The notes beneath the pieces were generated by a model. It searched no databases, was not told where the DNA came from, and was given only the letters and a program-made list of their open reading frames with translations. The position numbers were made by a program, and so were the translations under genes. Positions 24,331 through 34,396 of a DNA stretch of 40,650 bases are shown piece by piece (the stretch's first letter is position 1; every line of letters begins with the position of its first letter). This DNA comes from Planctomycetota bacterium (lineage in GTDB: Bacteria > Planctomycetota > SZUA-567). Location of the stretch: the NCBI GenBank assembly GCA_031254915.1, contig JAIRTL010000043.1:1-40650 (forward strand). The letters run 5' to 3'.

Positions 24331-25335
24331 TTAGCGCGCGGTCAGGTCCTGGCGCTTTTCCCACTGCTCGTCCGCGTTTTGCTTGGTGATCGGGGTCCAC
24401 GGAACGTCGTAGGTCTTGTCCTTGCCGCCGTTCCACTTCATTTCGGGGTAGTCCTTCCAGCAGTCGGACATGGGTTCGTAGCCGTCGATCAGGTAGCCGA
24501 GGGCGATGTCTATCGCGCCCTGGGCCTGGGAGACGGCGTCCTGGAGGATGGAGAGGTCCATCTCGCCGTTCTTGACCGCCGTGATCGCGTCGGAGACGCC
24601 GTCGATGCCGGCGATGGCGAAGTCCTTGACGTCGAGGCCGGCGGCCTTGATCGCCTGGACGGCGCCGAGCGCCATCTCGTCGTTCTGGCCGATGACGCCG
24701 TGGATCGTGCCGGGGTGCGCGGTAAGCCAGTTTTCCATGAGCGCGAGCGCTTCGGCGCGCGACCAGTTGGCGGTGCGCCTCTCAAGCACATTGACCTCCG
24801 GGTATTCGGCGATCGCCTTGAGATTGCCTTCGAGGCGTTCGATCTGGGCGGACTGGCCGATCGGGCCCTCGATGATGACGACGTTGCCCTTGCCGCCCAT
24901 CTTCTCGATGACCGCCTTGGCTTCCATGTAGCCGGAGACGACGTCGTTCGACCCGATGTAGGCGGTGAGGAGGTCCGAATTCACGCGGGTGTTGGAGCCG
25001 ACGACGATGACGTCGGCGGCGTGGGCGGTGGCGACGGCGGCGGCGCCGGCCTCGATGTCGATCGGGACGAAGAGGATGGCGTCGTAGCCCTGGGAGGACA
25101 TGGTCTCGAACTGGCTCTGCTGCACCGAGGCGTCGTAGCGGCCGTCGAAGATGGTGAGGTCCACCAGTCCCTGCTGGACGGCGGGGTGGCGTTCGAGCGC
25201 GGTCGCCCACAGCTTCATGTATTCGCCGGCGAGGCCGTAGGTGGCGCCGCCGATGCGGTACTTTTGCCCGGCCTGGGCGAAGCCGATGGAGACGACGAAG
25301 ACCAGCGCCGCCACGAACAATGCAGTTTTCCTCAT
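24331..25335 (-). CDS. sugar ABC transporter periplasmic substrate-binding protein (RbsB/MglB family)
   Basis: The protein has 334 aa. A signal peptide (KTALFVAALVFVVSIGFAQA) is followed by a two-lobed periplasmic binding fold of the type I (ribose/galactose) family. YDAILFVPIDIEAGAAAVAT and GVIGQNDEMALGAVQAI mark the first and second lobes. The start at 25335 has GAGGAGAAAG upstream; the longer open frame is not supported. It lies after the permease gene and before the polyol dehydrogenase gene. The leader (25336-25493) is structured. It captures a sugar or polyol in the periplasm for the importer encoded by the two upstream genes. The ligand is unknown, and the neighbouring GolD/DthD-like enzyme suggests a polyol. 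Confidence 0.93.
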   Translation of the reverse strand: MRKTALFVAALVFVVSIGFAQAGQKYRIGGATYGLAGEYMKLWATALERHPAVQQGLVDLTIFDGRYDASVQQSQFETMSSQGYDAILFVPIDIEAGAAAVATAHAADVIVVGSNTRVNSDLLTAYIGSNDVVSGYMEAKAVIEKMGGKGNVVIIEGPIGQSAQIERLEGNLKAIAEYPEVNVLERRTANWSRAEALALMENWLTAHPGTIHGVIGQNDEMALGAVQAIKAAGLDVKDFAIAGIDGVSDAITAVKNGEMDLSILQDAVSQAQGAIDIALGYLIDGYEPMSDCWKDYPEMKWNGGKDKTYDVPWTPITKQNADEQWEKRQDLTAR

Positions 25336-25493
25336 GTTCTTTCTCCTCTGACTAGCGTCAATCCCGCGCCGAGACGGTCCGGCGACATGCCGCGCGCTTC
25401 GGCATCGCGGGAACAAAAAATCGTTTGGCCAAACTTCGCTTCCGACCACGCGCTTCCCGCCTCCCGCTTTTGATTTATGCCGTTTGACTTTTC
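25336..25493 (-). promoter_or_regulatory. structured leader of the binding-protein gene
   Basis: On the minus strand, TCCCGCG and CGCGGGA enclose a smaller hairpin (ATGCCG...CGGCAT), forming a branched structure. GTTTGGCCAAAC (25423-25434) is a perfect 12-base palindrome. It may be an RNA stabiliser raising binding-protein expression, or an internal operator. The function is inferred only. Confidence 0.4.
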
Positions 25494-26495
25494 TCAGCGC
25501 TCGCCGTCGGACTGGAAGTAGTCGAGCATGACGGCGCCGACGATGATGAGGCCCTTGCATACCTGCTGGTAGTACGACGATACGGACAGCTGGTCGAGGC
25601 CGCTATTGATGACGCCGATGAGGATGACGCCCAGAAGCGTGCCGATCAGGGGGCCTTTGCCGCCAGTCATGCTGGTGCCGCCGATGACGACGGCCGCGAT
25701 GGCGTCGAGTTCGTACGAGACGCCCGCCTGCGGCAGTCCGGCGCTGGTGCGGGCTGTGAGGAGGACGCCGGCGAGGGCGCAGAGGAAGCCGCTGATGGCG
25801 TAGACCATGAAGATGATGAAGCCGACGTTGATGCCGGAGATTCTCGCGCTTCTCGCGTTGCCGCCGACGGCGTAGACGTAGCGGCCGAATTTCATCCTGT
25901 AGAGCACGACCCAGGCGATGGCGAAGGCGAGGAGGAAGATGACGACGGGCCAGGGCAGGAGGCGCACGCCCCAGGGCTCGAAGAACCCCTGTCCGATCTG
26001 GAGGAAGGTTTTGTCGAGGTCTGTGATGGGCATGCCGTTCGTGTAAATGTAGGTCATGCCGCGCGCGATCGAGAGCATGCCGAGGGTCATGATGAACGGC
26101 GTCACCCGCATCTTCGAAATGACGAGGCCGTTGACGGCGCCGAGGACGGTGCCGGCGAGCAGGCCGAGGCAGATGGCGTGGAAGGGGTTGATGCTCGGGA
26201 CGTCCTTGTAGGCGTTGGAGACGAAGCTGGCGGTGACGACGCCGCCGAAGGCGAGCATTGAACCGACGGAAAGGTCGATGCCGCCGGTGAGGATGATGAA
26301 GGTCATGCCGATCGAGAGAAGGCCGTTCACCGATACCTGCCGGAGGACGTTGATGAGATTTCTGGTCGTCAGGAAGTGGTCTGTCGCCATGGAAAGGTAG
26401 ACGCAGATGAGGACGAGCGCGATGGCGATCCGGAGTTCCCAGAGAATCGCCCGGAATTTGTTCGATTCTTGCATCGACGACGCGTCATCGGGCAT
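25494..26495 (-). CDS. sugar ABC transporter permease (RbsC family)
   Basis: This inner-membrane protein has 333 aa with about 8-10 hydrophobic segments. The family signature GMTFIILTGGIDLSVGSM lies near residue 70, and the EAA-like cytoplasmic region VYAVGGNARSARISGI near 215. The ATG at 26495 has AAAGGAAC upstream. The open frame extends further but that part is dispersed-element copy D read as protein. It forms the channel with the ATPase encoded upstream and the binding protein encoded downstream. A single permease gene implies a homodimer, as in the ribose system. Confidence 0.95.
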   Translation of the reverse strand: MPDDASSMQESNKFRAILWELRIAIALVLICVYLSMATDHFLTTRNLINVLRQVSVNGLLSIGMTFIILTGGIDLSVGSMLAFGGVVTASFVSNAYKDVPSINPFHAICLGLLAGTVLGAVNGLVISKMRVTPFIMTLGMLSIARGMTYIYTNGMPITDLDKTFLQIGQGFFEPWGVRLLPWPVVIFLLAFAIAWVVLYRMKFGRYVYAVGGNARSARISGINVGFIIFMVYAISGFLCALAGVLLTARTSAGLPQAGVSYELDAIAAVVIGGTSMTGGKGPLIGTLLGVILIGVINSGLDQLSVSSYYQQVCKGLIIVGAVMLDYFQSDGER

Positions 26496-26533
26496 GTTCG
26501 TTCCTTTCCGCGATGAGGTTTTCCCGTTCTGCC

Positions 26534-26757
26534 GGCCACGGCCCGAAATTGTGAAAACGGGGAATGGGGGACGCCCTGTTCCACATCCGCTTCCCTCGGG
26601 GCGTTTTGCGAGGTCGGATGGATGTCCCATCGCGCATTTCGGCTTGTCCCATCGCATCCCAAAACGCCAGGTCTTTCACAACGCTCGGTTACAAGGCGCC
26701 CGCCGTTTCATGGCCGCGCACAGTCGGGGGAATCACAACTCCGGACCGCGATACGGC
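26534..26757 (+). repeat. dispersed intergenic element, copy D (with inner insertion)
   Basis: Both ends match the family: CCCGAAATTGTGAAAACGGG at the left, and GGCCGCGCACAGTCGGGGGA with CAACTCCGG at the right. About 100 extra bases (near 26603-26702) stand between the halves. They include GGCTTGTCCCATCGCATCCC and a block CAGGTCTTTCACAACGCTCG, also found in copy F. The copy lies between the ATPase and permease genes of one operon. Confidence 0.85.
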
Positions 26758-26774
26758 GTCTTTTCCGCTCCCGA

Positions 26775-28274
26775 TCATGTGGCCATCTGCATGAGGCGTT
26801 CTTCCGTCGCCTCGCCGCGCGCCGCTTCGCCGCTCAGGCGGCCGTCCTTGAAGACGAGGATGCGGTCCGCCATGCCGATGATTTCGGGGAGTTCGGACGA
26901 AACCATGATCACGCCGTTCCCGGCGGAGGCGAAATCGGACATGAACCTGTAGATCTCGCGCTTGGCGCCGACGTCGATGCCGCGCGTCGGCTCGTCCATG
27001 AGGAGGATCGTCGGCCGCGAGAGGAGCCAGCGGCCGAGCACCACCTTCTGCTGGTTGCCGCCGGAGAGATTGCGCACCAGTTGCCGTTCGGACGGCGTCT
27101 TGATGCTGAAAAAATCGATGGCGCGGGAGACGTCGTCGCGCTCGCGGCGGCGGTTGACGAACGGTCCCCGATGGTACTTGCGCACCGACGTGATCGTGGC
27201 GTTGTCCTTCACCGAAAGAATGAGGGCGAGGCCGGAATTCTTCCTGTCCTCGGTGACGAAGGCGACGCCGTTTTTGATCGAATCGTACGGCGTGCGGTGC
27301 GAAGCGCGCTTGCCGTTCAGGAGGATTTCGCCGCCGTCCGGCTTGACGACGCCGAACAGGCTTTCGAGAAATTCGCTTCTTCCGGCGCCGACCAGCCCGT
27401 AGATGCCCAGAATCTCCCCCCGCCGCAGTTCGAGCGAGATCGGTTCGTGCCGTCCGCGCTTGACCAGGTCCCGCACCTGAAGGAGCGGCGTAAGGGTCGG
27501 GACGTTTCCCTTTATGTACTGGCCTTCCAGTTTGCGGCTGATCATCAGGCTGACAAGCGTGTCCTGGTCGAGTCCGGAGGTGCGCCTGGTTGCGATGTAT
27601 TCGCCGTCGCGGAGGATGGTGACGACGTCGGCGATGCGGAAGATTTCCTTGAGGCGATGGGAGATGTAGAAGATGCCCTTGCCCTGCTCCTTGAGGCTGT
27701 GGATGATCTCGAAAAGGATGTCCGTCTCCTTTTCCCCCAGCGCGGACGTGGGTTCGTCCATGATGAGGACCTGGGAGTCGTAGGACAGCGCCTTCGCGAT
27801 CTCGACCAGCTGCACCTCGGCGACGGAGAGGGTCTTCATCTTGCGGTGCGGGTCGATGTTCACCTCGATCCGCGCCAGCACCTCCAGCGCCATGCGGTTC
27901 AGTTCGCGGTAGTTGACGAACAACCCCGCCACCATCGGCTCGCGGCCGAGGAAAATGTTCTCGGCGACGGTCATGTCCGGGATGGGGGTGAGTTCCTGTT
28001 CGATAATGGCGATGCCGGCGTCGAGCGCCTGCCTCGGCGACAGGAAATGCACCGGCTTGCCGTTCAGGTACATGGTCCCCGAATCGGCGCTGTACACGCC
28101 CATGAGAATTTTCATCAGCGTCGATTTTCCGGCGCCGTTTTCTCCGCAGATGGCATGCACTTCTCCGCGCCCGAGTTCGATGGAAACGCCCTTGAGGGCG
28201 TGGACGCCGTGGAAGCGCTTGTCGGCGTTGTCCATGCGCAGGATGACGTCGCGGCCGGTTTGTGTTGCGGTCAT
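26775..28274 (-). CDS. sugar ABC transporter ATP-binding protein (RbsA/MglA family)
   Basis: This 499-aa protein has two fused ATPase domains. The first carries Walker A CGENGAGKST near 44, signature SVAEVQLVEIAKAL and Walker B VLIMDEPTSAL. The second has the degenerate P-loop GLVGAGRSE near 285, as usual for RbsA, then NLSGGNQQKVVLGRWL and ILLMDEPTRGIDVGAK. It powers the RbsC-type permease encoded downstream, with dispersed-element copy D lying between the two genes. It is the first gene of the second importer operon, with a promoter at 28439-28468. Confidence 0.96.
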   Translation of the reverse strand: MTATQTGRDVILRMDNADKRFHGVHALKGVSIELGRGEVHAICGENGAGKSTLMKILMGVYSADSGTMYLNGKPVHFLSPRQALDAGIAIIEQELTPIPDMTVAENIFLGREPMVAGLFVNYRELNRMALEVLARIEVNIDPHRKMKTLSVAEVQLVEIAKALSYDSQVLIMDEPTSALGEKETDILFEIIHSLKEQGKGIFYISHRLKEIFRIADVVTILRDGEYIATRRTSGLDQDTLVSLMISRKLEGQYIKGNVPTLTPLLQVRDLVKRGRHEPISLELRRGEILGIYGLVGAGRSEFLESLFGVVKPDGGEILLNGKRASHRTPYDSIKNGVAFVTEDRKNSGLALILSVKDNATITSVRKYHRGPFVNRRRERDDVSRAIDFFSIKTPSERQLVRNLSGGNQQKVVLGRWLLSRPTILLMDEPTRGIDVGAKREIYRFMSDFASAGNGVIMVSSELPEIIGMADRILVFKDGRLSGEAARGEATEERLMQMAT

Positions 28275-28438
28275 TCCATTGTCTCCGGCGCGGGCGCAAG
28301 ACCTTTCCGCGCAGTGAAAACAGATGGGTGAAAACCGAAAATGGAGGAAAGATAGCCCGGAGGCGCGAACGCTGTGGGTTTTGGAATTTTTTCTGTATTT
28401 CTTCGAAGAAGAAAGTTTTTGGTATCGTATATCCGTTT

Positions 28439-28468
28439 ATTATTGTACCTGCTTTGTCGATATGTCAA
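28439..28468 (-). promoter_or_regulatory. sigma-70 promoter of the second importer operon
   Basis: On the minus strand, TTGACA (28463-28468) is followed after 15 bases by TACAAT (28442-28447), or after 18 bases by AATAAT (28439-28444). It lies in a very AT-rich stretch with long A tracts upstream, resembling UP elements. A palindrome TTCTTCGAAGAA (28399-28410) lies downstream of the start point and could be an operator. The arrangement mirrors the promoter at 34370-34396. Confidence 0.72.
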
Positions 28469-28526
28469 GTTTTTTTCTTTATTTTTATTTTCTATTGTTT
28501 TTGTTTGACCGACAATTTTCTTATGG

Positions 28527-29096
28527 TCACGCGAAATCAGCGTTGATGCCCTCGAGGTTGGTGTGGCGCCCGTACATGACTTCCCTATTGACGTTGGCGC
28601 GTTCGACGAGGAGGAGAACCAGCGCGTCGGTGAACAGCAGAAGCGCCTGTTCCATCAGGGACGCCATCGGCTGGATCGACTTCACCTCGTCGCCGGCGCC
28701 GAATATCTGTCCCGGCAGCTTCACCGTCACATCCGCGAGCTTGCCGTGTTCGTTGTCCGGATGCGCGGAAACGAGCGCGATCTTCGCTCCCGCGTCCTTG
28801 GCGAGGCGCATGACGTTGAGCTCGACGTTGCTCAGGCCGGCGTGGACGATGAGGAGGTCGCCGGGGCCGATCACCGGGGTCGTCGTGTCGTAGACCACGT
28901 AGCTGTCGAAGCCCATGTGCTTCAGCCGCATCGCGAAGCCGCGGACGGACATTTTCATCCTGCCGATGCCGCACAGCTGCACGCTCTTCGCCGCCATGAT
29001 CGCCTCGAGAAAGCGGTCGATTTCCCGCGGATCGACGCGCGCCAGCGTTTCCCTGTTCTCCGCCGTGATCCGATCGATGATTTCCATGTATTCCAT
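28527..29096 (-). CDS. SIS-domain sugar isomerase, 6-phospho-3-hexuloisomerase-like
   Basis: The protein has 189 aa, the size of HxlB/PHI enzymes, which interconvert 3-hexulose 6-phosphate and fructose 6-phosphate. The SIS fold is seen in VQLCGIGRMKMSVRGFAMRL, VIGPGDLLIVHAGLSN and AKIALVSAHPDNEHGKLAD. The end (RHTNLEGINADFA) fits the family close, where an active-site His is expected. AAAGGAG precedes the ATG. No hxlA is present, so formaldehyde fixation is unlikely; it may isomerise another phosphosugar in the imported-sugar route. It is the last gene of the first importer operon, separated from the permease gene by a degenerate copy of the dispersed element. Confidence 0.85.
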   Translation of the reverse strand: MEYMEIIDRITAENRETLARVDPREIDRFLEAIMAAKSVQLCGIGRMKMSVRGFAMRLKHMGFDSYVVYDTTTPVIGPGDLLIVHAGLSNVELNVMRLAKDAGAKIALVSAHPDNEHGKLADVTVKLPGQIFGAGDEVKSIQPMASLMEQALLLFTDALVLLLVERANVNREVMYGRHTNLEGINADFA

Positions 29097-29122
29097 AGAA
29101 CCCGTCTCCTTTCTTCAACGCG

Positions 29123-29186
29123 ATCCGGAATGGGGCATTCCCGACGCATGCGCGTCCCTTCGGAGCGTTTTATGGCGAAGTCGATC
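29123..29186 (+). repeat. dispersed intergenic element, copy I (degenerate fragment)
   Basis: GGAATGGGGCATTCCCGACG and then CGTCCCTTCGGAGCGTTTTA align with the left half of copy D. It is the weakest of the copies and could be missed by a strict search. It lies between the second permease and the SIS-domain gene. Confidence 0.5.
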
Positions 29187-29239
29187 CTTGAACGCGCATG
29201 GACGCGATCAAGGGAATCGGAGGATTCGCAAAAAACGCG

Positions 29240-30268
29240 TCAGGCGCCTTCCGCCATTTGCGCCATGCGGGCGCGAATCTTTCTGCGGTCGCTCCATTTT
29301 TCGAGCAGCGTCCGCACCACCATGAACGCGAGCAGCATGCCGCCCCAAATGAGCTTTTTCGCATAGGGGGTGAACATGAAGAGCGTGAAGGCGTTCTGGA
29401 GGATCTGGAGGATGAGGACGGCAACGAGGATGTTGCCGAATTTGCCTTTGCCGCCGTCCGGGTTGACGCCGCCGAGAACGACAACGAGGATGGCCTGGAG
29501 CTGGTAGGTGTCGCCGTACCCGACCTTGATCGAGTTTGTCCGCCCGACCAGGATCAGCGCCGATACGGCCGCGAACAGCCCGGAGAGGGCATAGCCGAGC
29601 GCCAGCGACTTGCCGATCCTGAGGCCGGTGAACAGGGCGGCCACGCGGCTGCTTCCGTACATGTACAAGGTTTTTCCCGTCGTCAGGCGCGGCGCCAGAA
29701 TCGACATGACGACAAAGACGGCGAGCATGAACAGGAACGGCGGCGGCAGTTCGACGATCGTCATGTTGATGAGGCGGGTGAATTGCTCCGGAAGCCCGGT
29801 GATGCCCTCGCCGTTCGTGATGCCGACGCCGAGGCCGGAGAAGAAAAGCATCGACCCGAGGGTCGCGATGATCGGGGGTATGCCGAAGCGGGAAATGGAC
29901 AAGCCGTTGAAGACGCCGCAAGCGACGCCGACGAGAAGCGCCGAGACGGCGCCGATGAGGATCGCGCCCCAGATGCCGACGCCCCCGGCGAGCCGCGAAC
30001 TTGTCAGGCACAGCGCGAGAACGATGCCGGAGAGGTTCATCGCGGCGACGTTCGACAGGTCGATGCCGCCGGTGATCATCGCCACGCCCATGCCCATGGC
30101 GAGAAAGGCGAACTCCGGAATCTGGCTCACCATGGAGGAGATGTTTCTGATGTTGAAGAAGCTGTCGCCGAGGGCGAATCCCATGAAGGCGAGGATCGCG
30201 ACGAGAATCCCCGCGAGAATCATCGAATCCATGTCGATCGGCCAGCGGCGCTGGATTTTTTCCGGCAT
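29240..30268 (-). CDS. sugar ABC transporter permease 2 (LsrD/RhaQ-like)
   Basis: This inner-membrane protein has 342 aa with about nine hydrophobic segments and the signature GVAMITGGIDLSNVAAMNLS near residue 65. GSSRVAALFTGLRIG is the cytoplasmic coupling loop. It is the second of two different permease genes in this operon, so the channel is probably a heterodimer, as in the autoinducer-2 (LsrCD) and rhamnose (RhaPQ) systems. The gap to the first permease gene is only 28 bases. The ligand is unknown. Confidence 0.94.
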   Translation of the reverse strand: MPEKIQRRWPIDMDSMILAGILVAILAFMGFALGDSFFNIRNISSMVSQIPEFAFLAMGMGVAMITGGIDLSNVAAMNLSGIVLALCLTSSRLAGGVGIWGAILIGAVSALLVGVACGVFNGLSISRFGIPPIIATLGSMLFFSGLGVGITNGEGITGLPEQFTRLINMTIVELPPPFLFMLAVFVVMSILAPRLTTGKTLYMYGSSRVAALFTGLRIGKSLALGYALSGLFAAVSALILVGRTNSIKVGYGDTYQLQAILVVVLGGVNPDGGKGKFGNILVAVLILQILQNAFTLFMFTPYAKKLIWGGMLLAFMVVRTLLEKWSDRRKIRARMAQMAEGA

Positions 30269-30296
30269 TGTCGTCGTCCCGAAGACTGGGTGAAGG

Positions 30297-31340
30297 TTAA
30301 ACGTAGTCGAAGCGCAGCGCGGCCTTGCTCTCCTGGCGCGAACGCCACGCCGACACGGCGACGCTGACGAGGATCACGGCGCCGATGAAGAAGTCGTTCC
30401 AGCTCGACGATATCCCGAGGAGCACCAGGGTCGAGCGCAGGATAACGATCATCGCCATCCCCAGAAGCGTCCCCAGCACGCTTCCGGAGCCGCCGGACAG
30501 CTTGGCGCCGCCGATGAGGACGGCGGCGATGACGATCAGTTCGTCCCCGACCATGGTGATGGGATTCACCCAGCGCAGGTCGGCGGCGTAGATGATTCCC
30601 ATGACGCCGGCGAGGAAGCCGGCGTAGGCGAACACGAACATCTGCGCGGCGAAAATGTTCACCCCGCAACGCTTGGCGGCGAGCGCGTTGGAGCCCAGCG
30701 CGAATATCCGCCGCCCGAACACCGTCCCGTAAAGGATGAACCAGGTGAGTCCGACGGCGAAGACCACGGGTATCGCGAAATAGGAAAGCCCGTACCAGCT
30801 TCCCGTCTCGCTCGTGAATTCGAAAATCGCCCCCGAGCCGAATTCGATGACGCTCCGGGGCATGCGGCTGGCGGTGACCGGTTTCGTCCCGACGAAGGTG
30901 GCGAGGGCGCCGTGGAAGATGCTCTGGGTCGCGAGGGTGGTGATGAAGGTCGGCAGCTTGAAGAAGTAGATGACGAGGCCGTTGACGCAGCCGAGAAGCA
31001 CGCCGACGAGGCAGGAAATCCCCATGACGACGAGGAGCGACAGGAAGGTCTTCGGCTTCGCCCAGCCGTGGGTCGTGCACAGGACGGTCGAGATGTACGA
31101 CGAGGAAATGGCGATGGCGAGAAACGACACGTCGATGCCGCCCGAGATCATCACCACCAGCACCCCCATCGCCACCACCGCCTGGCCGGCGCCGTTCCTG
31201 ACGAAGTCGAGGAAGATTTCCAGCGAGAAAAAAGTCGGGTTGACAAGACCGACCAGAACGCAATACGCGATCAGCACGACAGTCATGATCCTGACCGTGA
31301 TGTTGCCGGTTGTGAACCATTCCTTCAATCGACTCAGCAT
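30297..31340 (-). CDS. sugar ABC transporter permease 1 (LsrC/RhaP-like)
   Basis: The protein has 347 aa, starting [13 protein letters not shown] at 31340 with GGGAGCGGAC upstream. The surrounding open frame runs on to 32942 but most of that is the shadow of the ATPase gene. There are about nine membrane segments; the family signature [18 protein letters not shown] lies near residue 55. The coupling loop is [16 protein letters not shown]. It pairs with the permease encoded just downstream, with the ATPase gene 77 bases upstream. Confidence 0.94.
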   Translation of the reverse strand: MLSRLKEWFTTGNITVRIMTVVLIAYCVLVGLVNPTFFSLEIFLDFVRNGAGQAVVAMGVLVVMISGGIDVSFLAIAISSSYISTVLCTTHGWAKPKTFLSLLVVMGISCLVGVLLGCVNGLVIYFFKLPTFITTLATQSIFHGALATFVGTKPVTASRMPRSVIEFGSGAIFEFTSETGSWYGLSYFAIPVVFAVGLTWFILYGTVFGRRIFALGSNALAAKRCGVNIFAAQMFVFAYAGFLAGVMGIIYAADLRWVNPITMVGDELIVIAAVLIGGAKLSGGSGSVLGTLLGMAMIVILRSTLVLLGISSSWNDFFIGAVILVSVAVSAWRSRQESKAALRFDYV

Positions 31341-31417
31341 GTCCGCTCCCGGATGGATGGTGGCCCGTCGCCTCTTGGTTTTGCGTTTTCCCCGGCCGGT
31401 TGACCCGGGACGCGATC

Positions 31418-32917
<1,500 letters not shown>

Positions 32918-32945
32918 TTGGCGTTCCTTGGCTGTTTTTCAAATT

Positions 32946-32972
32946 CCCCCTCCCCCGGACGGGGAGAGGGGG
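32946..32972 (-). terminator. intercistronic hairpin after the first binding-protein gene
   Basis: CCCCCTCCCC pairs with GGGGAGAGGGGG (one bulge) around a short loop. Like the hairpin at 24254-24286, it lies just after a binding-protein gene in the direction of transcription. It is therefore likely a partial terminator or message stabiliser favouring binding-protein output. Confidence 0.65.
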
Positions 32973-33011
32973 GACCGTGCTTTCGGCCTGCTGCCTTGGA
33001 CCCGCGCCGGA

Positions 33012-34004
33012 TTAGTAATCGTAATCCATGTAATTGTCCTTGGTGAGCGTCAGCATGGCGTCGCCGTAGATGATGCCGTCCTGGATGCGGATGCTTTCGT
33101 AGCCCGTCTTCGCCAGATTGACGCCGTCCTTGATCTCCTCGCCCATGAGCATCTTGTAGGCGATGAGGGCGCAGACGTAGCCGGCGTCGGCGGGGCGCCA
33201 GGCGTAGACGGCGCGGGAGTAGCCGCTCTCGAGATAGGCGCCGTTCTGCGACGGGGTGCCGATGCCGCTGCAGGCGATGTCGGCGCGGCGGCGGCGTTCG
33301 CAGGCGAGGGAGATCATCGCCGACGACGAGGCGGAGCAGCCGAACAGGCCCTTGATCGTGGGGTAGGTGGCGAGAAGTTCGTTCGTCTTGTCGAGCGCGA
33401 TCTTCTCGGTGTTCCAGTCCTCGAGCGGCTGCTCGGTGACCATGCGCATCTTCGGGTACTTTTCGTCAATCATCGCCTTGCCGGCGTTGTACCACTGCAT
33501 GTGCGTTTCCATCGTCAGGGCGCCGACGAAGCCGGCGTAGTCGCCCTCGTAATTCATGCCGGCGGCGACCGTTTCAAAAATCGCGCGGCCGAAGTCCTCG
33601 TTGACGAACGCCTCCATGTCCCAGTCGGCGACGCCGGCCAGGCTCGACGCCTCGTGGCTGACGACGATAATGCCCTGCTTGCGGGCGCGTTCGATCACCG
33701 GGATAAGCGCCGTGGGGTCGTTCGGGACGACCAGGATGGCGTCGACCTGCTTGGCGATGAGGTCTTCGACCATCTGCACCTGCTTGGCCGGGTCGCCGCC
33801 CTCGGGGGCGATCTGGTAGGCGGTCACGCCCTTGTCCTTGAAGTCTTCGTGAAATTCGGTGAGGCCGATGCGCATGTCGTCGAACCAGGAGATGCCCTCG
33901 TGCTTGGCCACCATCACGATCTCGAACTTCTTCTCTCCGCTCCACGCCGGCGCCGAAGCGCCGAGGTAAAGCGCGCACAGGACAACCAACGTCCACTTCT
34001 TCAT
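33012..34004 (-). CDS. sugar ABC transporter periplasmic substrate-binding protein (LsrB/RhaS-like)
   Basis: The protein has 330 aa. A signal peptide (KKWTLVVLCALYLGASAPAW) is followed by a type I periplasmic binding fold. ISWFDDMRIGLTEF, IAPEGGDPAKQVQMVEDLI and VDAILVVPNDPTAL are in the first lobe. SGIGTPSQNGAYLESGYSRA and YAWRPADAGYVC are in the second, a pattern I associate with autoinducer-2 and rhamnose binding proteins. AAAGGAG precedes the ATG. It is the first gene of the operon, with a promoter at 34370-34396 and an element copy in its leader. The region CERRRRADIAC is oddly Arg- and Cys-rich for this family. The ligand is not known. Confidence 0.93.
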   Translation of the reverse strand: MKKWTLVVLCALYLGASAPAWSGEKKFEIVMVAKHEGISWFDDMRIGLTEFHEDFKDKGVTAYQIAPEGGDPAKQVQMVEDLIAKQVDAILVVPNDPTALIPVIERARKQGIIVVSHEASSLAGVADWDMEAFVNEDFGRAIFETVAAGMNYEGDYAGFVGALTMETHMQWYNAGKAMIDEKYPKMRMVTEQPLEDWNTEKIALDKTNELLATYPTIKGLFGCSASSSAMISLACERRRRADIACSGIGTPSQNGAYLESGYSRAVYAWRPADAGYVCALIAYKMLMGEEIKDGVNLAKTGYESIRIQDGIIYGDAMLTLTKDNYMDYDY

Positions 34005-34042
34005 GCTCGCTCCTTTGCTGCCGATGAGAGTGCCGCGAAATC

Positions 34043-34188
34043 CATGTACCGTTCACTGTCCGGAGTTGTGATTCCCTCGACTGCGCGCGTGCGCGCGGCC
34101 ATTGAAACGGCCAAGGGAAACAGATGTGGAACAGGGCAACGCCCGTCCCGCATGGTCACAATTTCGGGCCGTGCCCGGCACGGCAATC
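34043..34188 (-). repeat. dispersed intergenic element, copy E (reverse, 146 bp)
   Basis: This near-complete copy in reverse orientation has GTCCGGAGTTGTGATTCCC, GGCCATTGAAACGGCCAAGG, CAGATGTGGAACAGGGC and GTCACAATTTCGGGCCG. It has a short extra block (GCGCGTGCGCGCG) near 34085. It lies inside the leader of the first importer operon, ending 38 bases before the start codon, so it will be part of that transcript. Confidence 0.85.
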
Positions 34189-34329
34189 GCCGAGCGGCGC
34201 TAGCGCGCCTGACCCCGGAATATTTTGTGTCTAGAAAAAACGATAAAATATCTGTGAATCCATAGGAGCCTGACGGGCTGCCGACGCGCAGTCGATCCGA
34301 ACGAATACGGGTTGCATGCGAGTAAACGT

Positions 34330-34362
34330 TTTCAGATCAAGAAATTGCATTTCAGTTTTCAG
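34330..34362. promoter_or_regulatory. candidate DeoR-type operator, three TTTCAG repeats
   Basis: TTTCAG occurs at 34330-34335, 34350-34355 and 34357-34362, all in the same direction; the first two are 20 bases (two helical turns) apart. DeoR-family repressors often bind direct repeats of TTTC type. The site lies just downstream of the -10 of the importer promoter and about 160 bases upstream of the deoR-type gene. The assignment is inference. Confidence 0.5.
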
Positions 34363-34369
34363 TGAAGAT

Positions 34370-34396
34370 ATTTTATCATATTATAGCGTTTGTCAA
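34370..34396 (-). promoter_or_regulatory. sigma-70 promoter of the first importer operon
   Basis: On the minus strand, TTGACA (34391-34396) is followed after 15 bases by TAAAAT (34370-34375), with AATAT-rich alternatives at 17-18 bases. A-rich tracts upstream could act as an UP element. The whole spacer from 34310 to 34470 is strikingly AT-rich. It drives the genes from the binding protein (33012-34004) to the SIS isomerase. Confidence 0.72.

Noticed and set aside
26496-26657. N-terminal extension of the permease at 25494-26495
   Set aside because: The extra residues are the translation of dispersed-element copy D, and a good ribosome site favours the later ATG.
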